DNA from: an uncultured Porphyromonas sp.
GTDB taxonomy: Bacteria; Bacteroidota; Bacteroidia; Bacteroidales; Porphyromonadaceae
Direction: 5' to 3'
DNA length: 13,133 bases
NCBI GenBank assembly: GCA_900539765.1
Contig: UQDF01000055.1
Span: 1-13,133, forward strand
The first letter of the stretch is position 1. Each line of letters begins with the position of its first letter. A program made the translations under genes and the position numbers. Shown piece by piece: positions 1-6,423 of this stretch. The notes beneath the pieces were generated by a model. The model saw only the letters and a list, made by a program, of their open reading frames with translations. It did not search any database and was not told the DNA's origin.

Positions 1-96
1 TTCATAGTTGTTGGGGTTGGCTTCCCAACTGTGTACTATTTCAGGAGAGGACAAAAGCAACTAGCGGTCGGCTCTTGGCGATTAGCTATTAGCTAG
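1..96 (+). CDS. Possible C-terminal tail of an upstream gene (partial)
   Basis: Frame 1 is open from the window edge to a TAG at 94-96. It reads as a short hydrophobic stretch (FIVVGVGFPTVYYF) followed by basic residues (RRGQKQ), which would suit the cytoplasmic end of a membrane protein. The last ten or so residues come from repeat-like DNA (the ATTAGCT tandem at 81-94), so any real gene may simply run into an intergenic repeat. With only 31 codons visible and no family match, this may be non-coding. Confidence 0.2.
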   Translation, partial: FIVVGVGFPTVYYFRRGQKQLAVGSWRLAIS

Positions 97-128
97 CACC
101 ACTAGACTCACTCTAACCTCTAATCTCT
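81..128 (+). repeat. Short direct repeats upstream of the LRR gene promoter
   Basis: The stretch holds a tandem pair of ATTAGCT heptamers (81-94), a GCTAGCA word (92-98) and the 18-mer CTCTAACCTCTAATCTCT (111-128). The 18-mer recurs with one mismatch at 4432-4449, upstream of mnmG, where GCTAGCA also precedes it. The role is unknown. The repeat lies just upstream of a -7 box in both places and may replace or modify the missing -33 element. Confidence 0.6.
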
Positions 129-135
129 TTTTTAA

Positions 136-143
136 TATCTTTG
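136..143 (+). promoter_or_regulatory. Bacteroidota -7 box (TATCTTTG) for the LRR gene
   Basis: TATCTTTG matches the Bacteroidota sigma-A -7 consensus TAnnTTTG. I see no clear TTG at the -33 position; CTCTAA-type repeats occupy that area. Transcription would start near 149, giving a leader of about 80 bases before the ATG at 230. Confidence 0.55.
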
Positions 144-229
144 CCTTGAGCTGACGTAACTCAGTAGATGCTACGGGGTTAGTACGAAGACTCTCCTGGA
201 CAAAACACAAATCCATAATACCTACAAAC

Positions 230-2890
230 ATGAAGAGGATTAGATCACTATTAGGATGCGTCCTAATCATTTGTCTGTCACTATCGCAAAGCACGCTTCT
301 GACAGCTCAAGAAGACCTTGTCGCAGAGATGAATGGTACCTATGCGACGGGGACAGAGTTTAACCTATGGGTGTCATCTCGCTCTGGCTCCATACGAGTC
401 GACTACGGCAGTGGCTCACCCACTGAGCTACAAGTCTCTACAGATCCCAGCATGCCGACGAAGATCAACAGCTACACCACAGAAGGCAAGTCGGTCAAAG
501 TATACGGCCGCGACCTAACAGCTCTACGATGCTTCTGGAACAAGCTTACGTCTCTCACGCTACACGCACCAGAGCTAGAGGTACTCATCTGTCACACAAA
601 CAGCATACCCTCTCTAGACCTGACAGGTAGCCCTAAGCTACGCATACTAGATGCTACAGAGGCGGGACTGACGACCCTTCAGATGAGCGGTCTGACCCGC
701 ATCGATACGCTCGTATGTGACGGCAATGAGTTGACACAGCTAGACCTGAGCGGTATGACACAGCTCAGGCTCTTGGAGTGCCACAAGAATAAACTGTCGC
801 AACTAGATCTCACCTCTTGTCCAGATCTTGTCAAGGTATCTGCTCACAAGAACCAACTCACGACACTCAATGTGTCTGGACTCACTAAGCTAGAGGAGGT
901 CTCCTGCTGGAGGAATAAAATAGCTGAGCTAGATCTCTCCTCAGCAGCTGCACTCAGCGCTCTGGACTGTAGCGAAAACAGCCTCACCAAGCTCTTAGTC
1001 AATCCGTCGGCTCCTATTAAGAAGGTCGAGCTCTATGACAACCAGCTCGCAGAGGAGGCTTTCAACAGCTTTATCAAGAGTCTGCCTGATCTATCTGGAC
1101 AAGAGTCTGGCACTCTCAAGGCGGTCAAAACAAGCAGTGACAGCCCCGAAGGAAATCAAGTGTCTGCACAAGCCCTACGAGAGGCTCAAAGCAAGAACTG
1201 GCGCATCTACAAGGGGTACGATGAGATACCCGTACCTATGCCCCGTGCGACCCTGACGACGAGTGGTGTATCTCAGTGGACGATCTCCGCACAGCTAGCC
1301 GATGAGTCGCAACAAGACAAGGCGTGGATCGACTGGAACAACGATGGCATCTGTCAAGACAATGAGCGAGGCCTCCCCGAGGGTAAGCATGCCGTAGAGG
1401 CTAACACCATCACGATATATGGCGATCTAGAGAGTCTCTTCTGCTACGAAAACGCCCTGACAGACATCGACGTATCCTCTCTTCAGAGCTTGAAGCGCCT
1501 GAACATTAGCGACAATAACTTGACTCAGATAGAACTCTCTCACAATCCACTCCTCGAGGAGCTGTGGATGCAAAACAATCAGTTCACAACGATCGATCTA
1601 TCACACCAGCCTGCACTTGATAATCTCAACGCTTCGAACAATAAGCTCACAGAGATAACCTTCGCGCCTGAGTCAGCAACGAATCGTATCGATCTGTCTA
1701 ATAACAAGCTAACGACTATAGACCTATCCAATACACCTCACCTAGCCTTGCTCAACTGCAATGACAACCAGCTGACCAAGTTCGATGGTACGCTTGTCGG
1801 GAACCTGAGCTTCCTATATCTAGCAAACAACCGATTTAAGGCTTTCGACCCCACTACCCTACCGGAGCTTATAGAGTTAAATCTAAACGGCAACCATCTC
1901 TCCTCCATCAATCTAGAGGGTCTCGAGTGGTTGACGAAGCTACTCCTAGCTGGTAATAATATATCCACTATCGATCTCAGAGGCTGTCCTGACCTAGCAC
2001 AGCTCAACCTAGCAGAGAACCCTCTGACCAGCTTAGACTTGACCCCCTGCAGTAGCATCTTCTGGCTCAATCTATCTGCATGCGGGCTGAGTAGCGTAGA
2101 TGTCTCTTCGCTATCTTACCTCTCTATGCTATATCTCCCCTACAATAAGCTGACCGAGCTAACCCTGCCTACTGAGTGCGAGGAGCTTGTAGCTCTAGAT
2201 ATAGAGGGCAATCAGATCAGAGGTGACAAGATGCAAGCGCTCATCGACCAGCTGCCTAACCTAGAGTATGGGGTAGGCGAGTTTTATGTAGTAGCCCAGG
2301 ACAGTCTCTACGGCAATGCCATCTCTAGAGATCAAGTGGAGATGGTCATGCAAAAGTCTTGGAAAGTATTCCAAAGCACCAAGTCCGAGCCAAAGTATCT
2401 CGAGTTTGAGGGCTATACGATCTGTCCTGTACACCTCACCGTAGGAGAGCATGGTGCAGCCTCTATTGTGAACTATCAGCCTGCCAGTGAGGTCCCTATG
2501 GGAGTTCGGCTACAGCTCTCTGTAACGCCTGAAGCAGGCTACAAGATTCAGTCGATAGTTGTCAATGGGGAGCCTCTGAAGGGTATGGAATTTGAAGTAC
2601 TCCAGGAGACGACCGTAGAGGTCCTCTTCGAAAAAGAGACTGCTCTACAAGCTCCAACTGATGCCTCTGTCGCACTCTATCCGAACCCCGCAACAGACTA
2701 TATAACCGTCCGCACAGCTATCGGCAGCACTATCGAGCTCTTCGCTAGCGATGGCACACTGGTAGTCACTGCGCAGACCACCCTACCAGAGACGACTCTC
2801 TCCGTAGCACAGCTTCCAGCAGGACGTTACGTAGCACGGATCACCGAGCGTGACGGTAAGACGGTACTAATGCCAGTGATCATCCGATGA
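230..2890 (+). CDS. Secreted leucine-rich-repeat protein with T9SS sorting domain
   Basis: An 886-residue protein, probably exported by Sec and then by the type IX secretion system to the cell surface. Residues 1-26 form a signal peptide (basic MKRIR, hydrophobic core, likely cut after LLTA). Two LRR blocks follow, at about 106-272 (8 units) and 410-662 (12 units), nearly all units exactly 21 residues with the pattern LTxLDLSxxxxLxxLxCxxNx. Each block is preceded by a beta-rich segment ending in a similar (V/I)xxYGxDL motif and followed by a similar helical cap (SLPDL...KNWRIY and QLPNL...KSWKVF), so the protein is an internal duplication. Residues about 733-801 resemble an InlB-type B-repeat. 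Residues about 811-886 are a type A T9SS tail (LYPNPATDYI, LPAGRYVARI, final VIIR). The likely role is protein binding or adhesion, as for internalin-like LRR proteins of Porphyromonas; the partner is unknown. The start is supported by the signal peptide. It is a single gene converging on the fucosidase. Confidence 0.9.
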   Translation: MKRIRSLLGCVLIICLSLSQSTLLTAQEDLVAEMNGTYATGTEFNLWVSSRSGSIRVDYGSGSPTELQVSTDPSMPTKINSYTTEGKSVKVYGRDLTALRCFWNKLTSLTLHAPELEVLICHTNSIPSLDLTGSPKLRILDATEAGLTTLQMSGLTRIDTLVCDGNELTQLDLSGMTQLRLLECHKNKLSQLDLTSCPDLVKVSAHKNQLTTLNVSGLTKLEEVSCWRNKIAELDLSSAAALSALDCSENSLTKLLVNPSAPIKKVELYDNQLAEEAFNSFIKSLPDLSGQESGTLKAVKTSSDSPEGNQVSAQALREAQSKNWRIYKGYDEIPVPMPRATLTTSGVSQWTISAQLADESQQDKAWIDWNNDGICQDNERGLPEGKHAVEANTITIYGDLESLFCYENALTDIDVSSLQSLKRLNISDNNLTQIELSHNPLLEELWMQNNQFTTIDLSHQPALDNLNASNNKLTEITFAPESATNRIDLSNNKLTTIDLSNTPHLALLNCNDNQLTKFDGTLVGNLSFLYLANNRFKAFDPTTLPELIELNLNGNHLSSINLEGLEWLTKLLLAGNNISTIDLRGCPDLAQLNLAENPLTSLDLTPCSSIFWLNLSACGLSSVDVSSLSYLSMLYLPYNKLTELTLPTECEELVALDIEGNQIRGDKMQALIDQLPNLEYGVGEFYVVAQDSLYGNAISRDQVEMVMQKSWKVFQSTKSEPKYLEFEGYTICPVHLTVGEHGAASIVNYQPASEVPMGVRLQLSVTPEAGYKIQSIVVNGEPLKGMEFEVLQETTVEVLFEKETALQAPTDASVALYPNPATDYITVRTAIGSTIELFASDGTLVVTAQTTLPETTLSVAQLPAGRYVARITERDGKTVLMPVIIR

Positions 2891-2944
2891 GCTTCATCGT
2901 CTACCAGACTACGAACTAACACACGCAGTCTCCATACATAGAGC

Positions 2945-2984
2945 GACCCCTGTAGGAGTGCTTGTATGCACTCCTACAGGGGTC
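2945..2984. terminator. Perfect 17-bp hairpin between convergent genes
   Basis: GACCCCTGTAGGAGTGC at 2945-2961 pairs perfectly with its reverse complement at 2968-2984 around a 6-base loop (TTGTAT). It lies midway between the stop codons of the LRR gene (+) and the fucosidase gene (-), where a bidirectional terminator would be expected. Neither strand has a T-run after the stem, so it is not a textbook intrinsic terminator. It could act as a 3'-end stabiliser or a factor-assisted stop. Confidence 0.6.
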
Positions 2985-3053
2985 ATTACATTAGTCCTAT
3001 GTTGCTACGCCGACTGTCTGATCGTCAAGCAGTCACAGAGCGCATGGTCTTGA

Positions 3054-4352
3054 TCACAGCTCGACCTCGACTACGTAGTCGATGAGACCTGCGGGGCGAC
3101 GGATGGTCAGCTGCAATGCGCCACTATCAGTACGCCTATAGGCTATCGGCTCACGTGTGATATAGTCCACCACTGCCGTCGGAGTCTGCGGCAGAGAAAT
3201 CTGAATCTGCTCCACATCTTCAAAGATATGGAGGTAGAGCTTCGCCCCCTTTGTTGTGGAGACGCCCCAAGGTTGCTCCGCAATGAGTCCCGCCTGACTC
3301 CCGTAGATCGTCTCGCCATAGCGGTCCATCCAGTCACCGATCCCGTTAAGCCGCTCGATAGCCTGCTCGGGGAGCTCGCCATTGGGCTGTGGCCCTACAT
3401 TGAGCAGTAGATTGCTTCCCTTAGCAGCGGCGCGGACTAGCAGCTCGACCAGTTCGGCAGTACTCTTGTAGTTTGTATCAGCGACCTTATAGCCCCACAT
3501 GCTATTCATCGTTTGGCACATTTCGAGAGGCAAGTGGCTGATCTGCTGTCCCGAGAGACCCGCTTTGTTTTCGCCTGGCAGGTCACGCTCGAACATCTGA
3601 AAGTCTTCGCCCTCAAGCGGCGAGATATGATGATTATTGCCTATCAGACAGCAGGGCTGAAGCTCATGAATGTATGCGTATAGCTCCTCCATTCGCCAGT
3701 CAAACGGGACCGAGTCGCTGTCGTGATCCCAATAACCATCTAGCCAGATAGCCCCCACCTCGCCATAGCGGGTCAACAGCTCATGAAGCTGAGCCTTCAT
3801 AAAGGCAAAGTAGGAGTCATAGTCAGACGCCATAACCCGCCCCGTGTGCAGCCCGGTCCTACCTAGAGGGTAGTCTGTACGGATCCAGTCGAGGATCGAG
3901 TAGTAGAGGTGTAGCTTGAGCCCCTCGGCCTTACAAGCCTCGGCAAGCTCGCTCAGCACGTCCCGTCCGAAGGGGGTAGCGTCGACGATATTGTAGTCAC
4001 TCGTCTCCGTATGATACATCGAGAAGCCATCATGATGACGCGTCGTAAAGGTCACATAGCGTGCGCCTGAGCGCTTGATAGCCTGAGCCCACGCCGTAGC
4101 ATCAAAGCGTATCGGATAGAAGCATGAAGCAGCCTTAGCATACTCATCTTTATAGAGCTTGCCAGAGTTGAGATACCACTCCCCCTGAGCATACATACTA
4201 TACAGTCCCCAGTGAATGAAGATACCTAGTCGGCTCTCCTCAAATGCCTCTCGCGCCTGCAGATTGCATGGCGATGGTGTGTAGCTACGCTGAGCAAAGA
4301 GGGCTCCGCACCCTACCAGTAGCATAACTATCCATAGTAAGCGTCGTCTCAT
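3054..4352 (-). CDS. Alpha-L-fucosidase, glycoside hydrolase family 29, exported
   Basis: A 432-residue enzyme expected to remove terminal alpha-L-fucose from glycans such as host mucin or glycoprotein sugars, by the retaining GH29 mechanism. The family features are clear: RLGIFIHWGLYS near residues 41-52, GEWY at 57-60, TRHHDGFSMYHT at 104-115, and AIWLDGYW at 201-208, whose Asp205 is the likely catalytic nucleophile. A (beta/alpha)8 barrel fills most of the length, with a small beta domain at the C terminus. The N terminus is a signal sequence (MRRR then a hydrophobic core). LVGC at 12-15 fits a lipobox, so it may be a lipoprotein at Cys15; cleavage after LFA (residue 20) by signal peptidase I is the alternative. 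Linkage specificity (alpha-1,2/3/4/6) cannot be read from this. It is transcribed alone, divergent from mnmG. Confidence 0.93.
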   Translation of the reverse strand: MRRRLLWIVMLLVGCGALFAQRSYTPSPCNLQAREAFEESRLGIFIHWGLYSMYAQGEWYLNSGKLYKDEYAKAASCFYPIRFDATAWAQAIKRSGARYVTFTTRHHDGFSMYHTETSDYNIVDATPFGRDVLSELAEACKAEGLKLHLYYSILDWIRTDYPLGRTGLHTGRVMASDYDSYFAFMKAQLHELLTRYGEVGAIWLDGYWDHDSDSVPFDWRMEELYAYIHELQPCCLIGNNHHISPLEGEDFQMFERDLPGENKAGLSGQQISHLPLEMCQTMNSMWGYKVADTNYKSTAELVELLVRAAAKGSNLLLNVGPQPNGELPEQAIERLNGIGDWMDRYGETIYGSQAGLIAEQPWGVSTTKGAKLYLHIFEDVEQIQISLPQTPTAVVDYITREPIAYRRTDSGALQLTIRRPAGLIDYVVEVEL

Positions 4353-4387
4353 AGTTTGTTATTCGTTGCCTATATCGATTGATAGCG

Positions 4388-4395
4388 CAAACTTA
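4388..4395 (-). promoter_or_regulatory. Bacteroidota -7 box (TAAGTTTG) for the fucosidase gene
   Basis: On the minus strand TAAGTTTG matches TAnnTTTG and lies 35 bases before the fucosidase ATG, giving a leader of roughly 30 bases. No TTG is seen at the -33 distance. Confidence 0.55.
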
Positions 4396-4431
4396 CGAAA
4401 ATGATTCGTGACGCCCCTCACCTGCTAGCAT

Positions 4432-4465
4432 CTCTAACTTCTAATCTCTAAGGTCTAACCTCTAA
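4432..4465 (+). repeat. CTCTAAC-type direct repeats upstream of mnmG promoter
   Basis: CTCTAACTTCTAATCTCT (4432-4449) differs by one base from the 18-mer at 111-128. A further copy of its core, TCTAACCTCTAA (4454-4465), matches 112-123 exactly. The repeats abut the -7 box at 4471. Function is unknown: they may be promoter elements or remnants of a dispersed intergenic repeat. Confidence 0.6.
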
Positions 4466-4470
4466 ATTCG

Positions 4471-4478
4471 TACCTTTG
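4471..4478 (+). promoter_or_regulatory. Bacteroidota -7 box (TACCTTTG) for the mnmG operon
   Basis: TACCTTTG fits TAnnTTTG closely and is followed by GCAC. Transcription would begin near 4484, leaving about 35 bases of leader. The -33 TTG is not evident. This probably drives mnmG to deoC. Confidence 0.65.
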
Positions 4479-4483
4479 CACGA

Positions 4484-4501
4484 GGCTGATACAGGTCAGC
4501 C
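4484..4501 (+). promoter_or_regulatory. Small hairpin at the 5' end of the mnmG leader
   Basis: GGCTGA and TCAGCC form a perfect 6-bp stem around the loop TACAGG. It falls at the predicted start of the mRNA and is flanked by a direct repeat CGAGGCT (4481-4487 and 4501-4507). A 5'-terminal stem could stabilise the message, but chance is possible. Confidence 0.3.
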
Positions 4502-4518
4502 GAGGCTACGGATCTACA

Positions 4519-6396
4519 ATGAAGACTCACTTTGACATTATCGTAATTGGTGCAGGGCATGCTGGCTGTGAGGCGGCGTGCGCTACTGCGCGTATGGGTG
4601 CCTCGACGCTCCTCATCACGGGGGATATGAACAAAGTGGCGCAGCTGAGCTGCAACCCTGCTATGGGTGGCATAGCCAAGGGGCAGATAGTGAGAGAGAT
4701 AGATGCGCTCGGCGGCTATACAGGACAAATATCTGATGCGGCTACGATACAGTGGCGCATGCTCAACCGAAGCAAGGGTCCTGCGATGTGGAGTCCACGA
4801 GCGCAGCTAGACCGAATGCGCTTTATGGAGCTATGGAGAGGTCAGCTAGATAGGACGGATCGCTTGGCGCTCTGGCAAGACTTCGTCGTAGACATAAAGT
4901 TTGCCGCAGAGGAGGGCAAGCATCTGGTAGTGACGCAGTTGGGTATGACCTTTACAGCTACGAAGGTGATCCTTACGGCTGGAACTTTCCTCGGGGGGCT
5001 GATGCACTTCGGTAGGACGATGATCCCAGGCGGACGCATCTCAGAGCCGGCTAGCCACGGCATCACGGAGTGTCTCGTAGCGGCGGGGCATCATGCAGAT
5101 CGTATGAAGACGGGTACCCCGGCCCGCATCGATGGACGCTCCGTAGATTGGACGCTTGTAGAGGAGCAACCAGGCGACGAGGAGACTGGTCGCTTTAGCT
5201 TCCTCCCAATGCAACGAAGCCAGCTACGACAGCGCTCCTGCTACATTCTCTATACCAACGAAGCTTGCCACGACATACTCCGCGCTTCGCTCAGCGACTC
5301 ACCGCTCTACAATGGGCAGATACAGAGCATCGGACCGCGCTACTGCCCCAGCATAGAGACGAAGATTGTCAACTTCGCAGACCGCACACGCCATCAGCTC
5401 TTCCTCGAGCCTGAGGGTGAGGAGACGAACGAATACTACCTCAACGGCTTTAGTTCGTCGCTCCCTATCGATACGCAGATCAGAGCTTTACAGACGATCC
5501 CCGCACTGCGAGACGTACAGCTCTACCGTCCGGGCTATGCGATCGAGTACGACTTCTTTGACCCTCGCGACCTGCACCACACACTGGAGAGTAAGTTAGT
5601 CCCAGGCCTTTACCTAGCTGGTCAGGTCAACGGCACCACCGGCTACGAAGAGGCGGCGGGACAAGGCCTCCTCGCAGGCATCAATGCTGCCCTAGCCCTA
5701 CAAAAAAAGGCTCCGCTCGTCCTAAGACGAGACGAAGCCTACATAGGCGTCCTCATTGACGATCTCGTAACCAAAGGGGTTGACGAGCCATACCGTATGT
5801 TTACCTCACGAGCTGAGTACCGTATACTCCTACGTCAAGATAATGCCGACCTGCGACTGACGCCCTATGCGGAGCTGCTGGGGCTAGCGACCGTAGAGCG
5901 ACTGAACCGCCTCGAGCAGATCAAAGAGGGCATAGCAGCGCTAGACAATCTCTGTGCTAACTACTCAATCAAGCCAGAGGAGGTCAACGGCTACCTGACC
6001 AGTCTAGGTGAGAAGCCTCTAGACTTCGGCACTAAGCTCACTACCCTACTTCTTCGTCCGCACGTTTCGCTCAGCGGTTTGATCGCCCAGCTAGACAACT
6101 TCGCCACACAGGTGGCAGGCTTGATAGGTGATGACGAGGAGATCCTCACACGCACCGAGACCGCCATCAAGTATCGAGGCTACATCGAGCGGGAGGAACA
6201 AGCTGCGCAGAAACTTCACCGCCTCGAGTCGCTAACGCTAGGCGACAAGCTCGACTATCAGCAGATCACTGCACTCCCCATAGAGGCTCGCGAGAAACTC
6301 TCTCGTATCCGCCCCGCCACCATCGCTCAGGCCGCCCGCATCCCAGGCATCTCCCCAAGCGACATCAACATACTCCTAGTTCTACTGGGACGATAG
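4519..6396 (+). CDS. mnmG: tRNA uridine-5-carboxymethylaminomethyl modification enzyme MnmG (GidA)
   Basis: A 625-residue FAD enzyme that works with MnmE to install the carboxymethylaminomethyl group on U34 of certain tRNAs, using methylenetetrahydrofolate. It acts in the cytoplasm. The N terminus has the dinucleotide-binding motif GAGHAGCEAA (Gly11, Gly13, Gly16). Both family cysteines are present: Cys45 in LSCNPAMGG and Cys276 in GPRYCPSIETKI. KTGTPARI, NGTTGYEEAAGQG and SRAEYRILLRQDNADLR are further family signatures, and the length is typical. The start gives the usual short N terminus before the Rossmann fold. It is the first gene of a five-gene operon, and 27 bases holding a parS-like palindrome separate it from uvrC. 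Confidence 0.97.
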   Translation: MKTHFDIIVIGAGHAGCEAACATARMGASTLLITGDMNKVAQLSCNPAMGGIAKGQIVREIDALGGYTGQISDAATIQWRMLNRSKGPAMWSPRAQLDRMRFMELWRGQLDRTDRLALWQDFVVDIKFAAEEGKHLVVTQLGMTFTATKVILTAGTFLGGLMHFGRTMIPGGRISEPASHGITECLVAAGHHADRMKTGTPARIDGRSVDWTLVEEQPGDEETGRFSFLPMQRSQLRQRSCYILYTNEACHDILRASLSDSPLYNGQIQSIGPRYCPSIETKIVNFADRTRHQLFLEPEGEETNEYYLNGFSSSLPIDTQIRALQTIPALRDVQLYRPGYAIEYDFFDPRDLHHTLESKLVPGLYLAGQVNGTTGYEEAAGQGLLAGINAALALQKKAPLVLRRDEAYIGVLIDDLVTKGVDEPYRMFTSRAEYRILLRQDNADLRLTPYAELLGLATVERLNRLEQIKEGIAALDNLCANYSIKPEEVNGYLTSLGEKPLDFGTKLTTLLLRPHVSLSGLIAQLDNFATQVAGLIGDDEEILTRTETAIKYRGYIEREEQAAQKLHRLESLTLGDKLDYQQITALPIEAREKLSRIRPATIAQAARIPGISPSDINILLVLLGR

Positions 6397-6401
6397 CTCA
6401 C

Positions 6402-6417
6402 CGTTTCACGTGAAACA
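6402..6417. promoter_or_regulatory. parS: parS-like ParB binding site
   Basis: The sequence from 6402 is C-GTTTCACGTGAAAC-A. It contains a perfect 14-base palindrome and matches 15 of 16 positions of the chromosomal parS consensus TGTTTCACGTGAAACA recognised by ParB/Spo0J. It fills most of the 27-base gap between mnmG and uvrC. The palindrome has no central loop, which fits a DNA-binding site better than an RNA hairpin. parS sites usually cluster near the replication origin, so the site suggests an origin-proximal location. ParB binding here could also affect transcription through the operon. Confidence 0.8.
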
Positions 6418-6423
6418 ACCGAA

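Noticed and set aside
42..198. 8-base inverted repeat CAGGAGAG (42-49) and CTCTCCTG (191-198)
   Set aside because: The arms are short and about 140 bases apart, so chance is likely.
82..294. Minus-strand open frame of 70 codons upstream of the LRR gene
   Set aside because: It crosses the promoter, leader and signal peptide region of the plus-strand gene and has no recognisable features.
4353..4518. Possible replication origin beside mnmG, suggested by the parS site
   Set aside because: I saw no cluster of DnaA boxes (TTATCCACA-like) and no long AT-rich unwinding region in the window. The parS site suggests proximity to the origin only.
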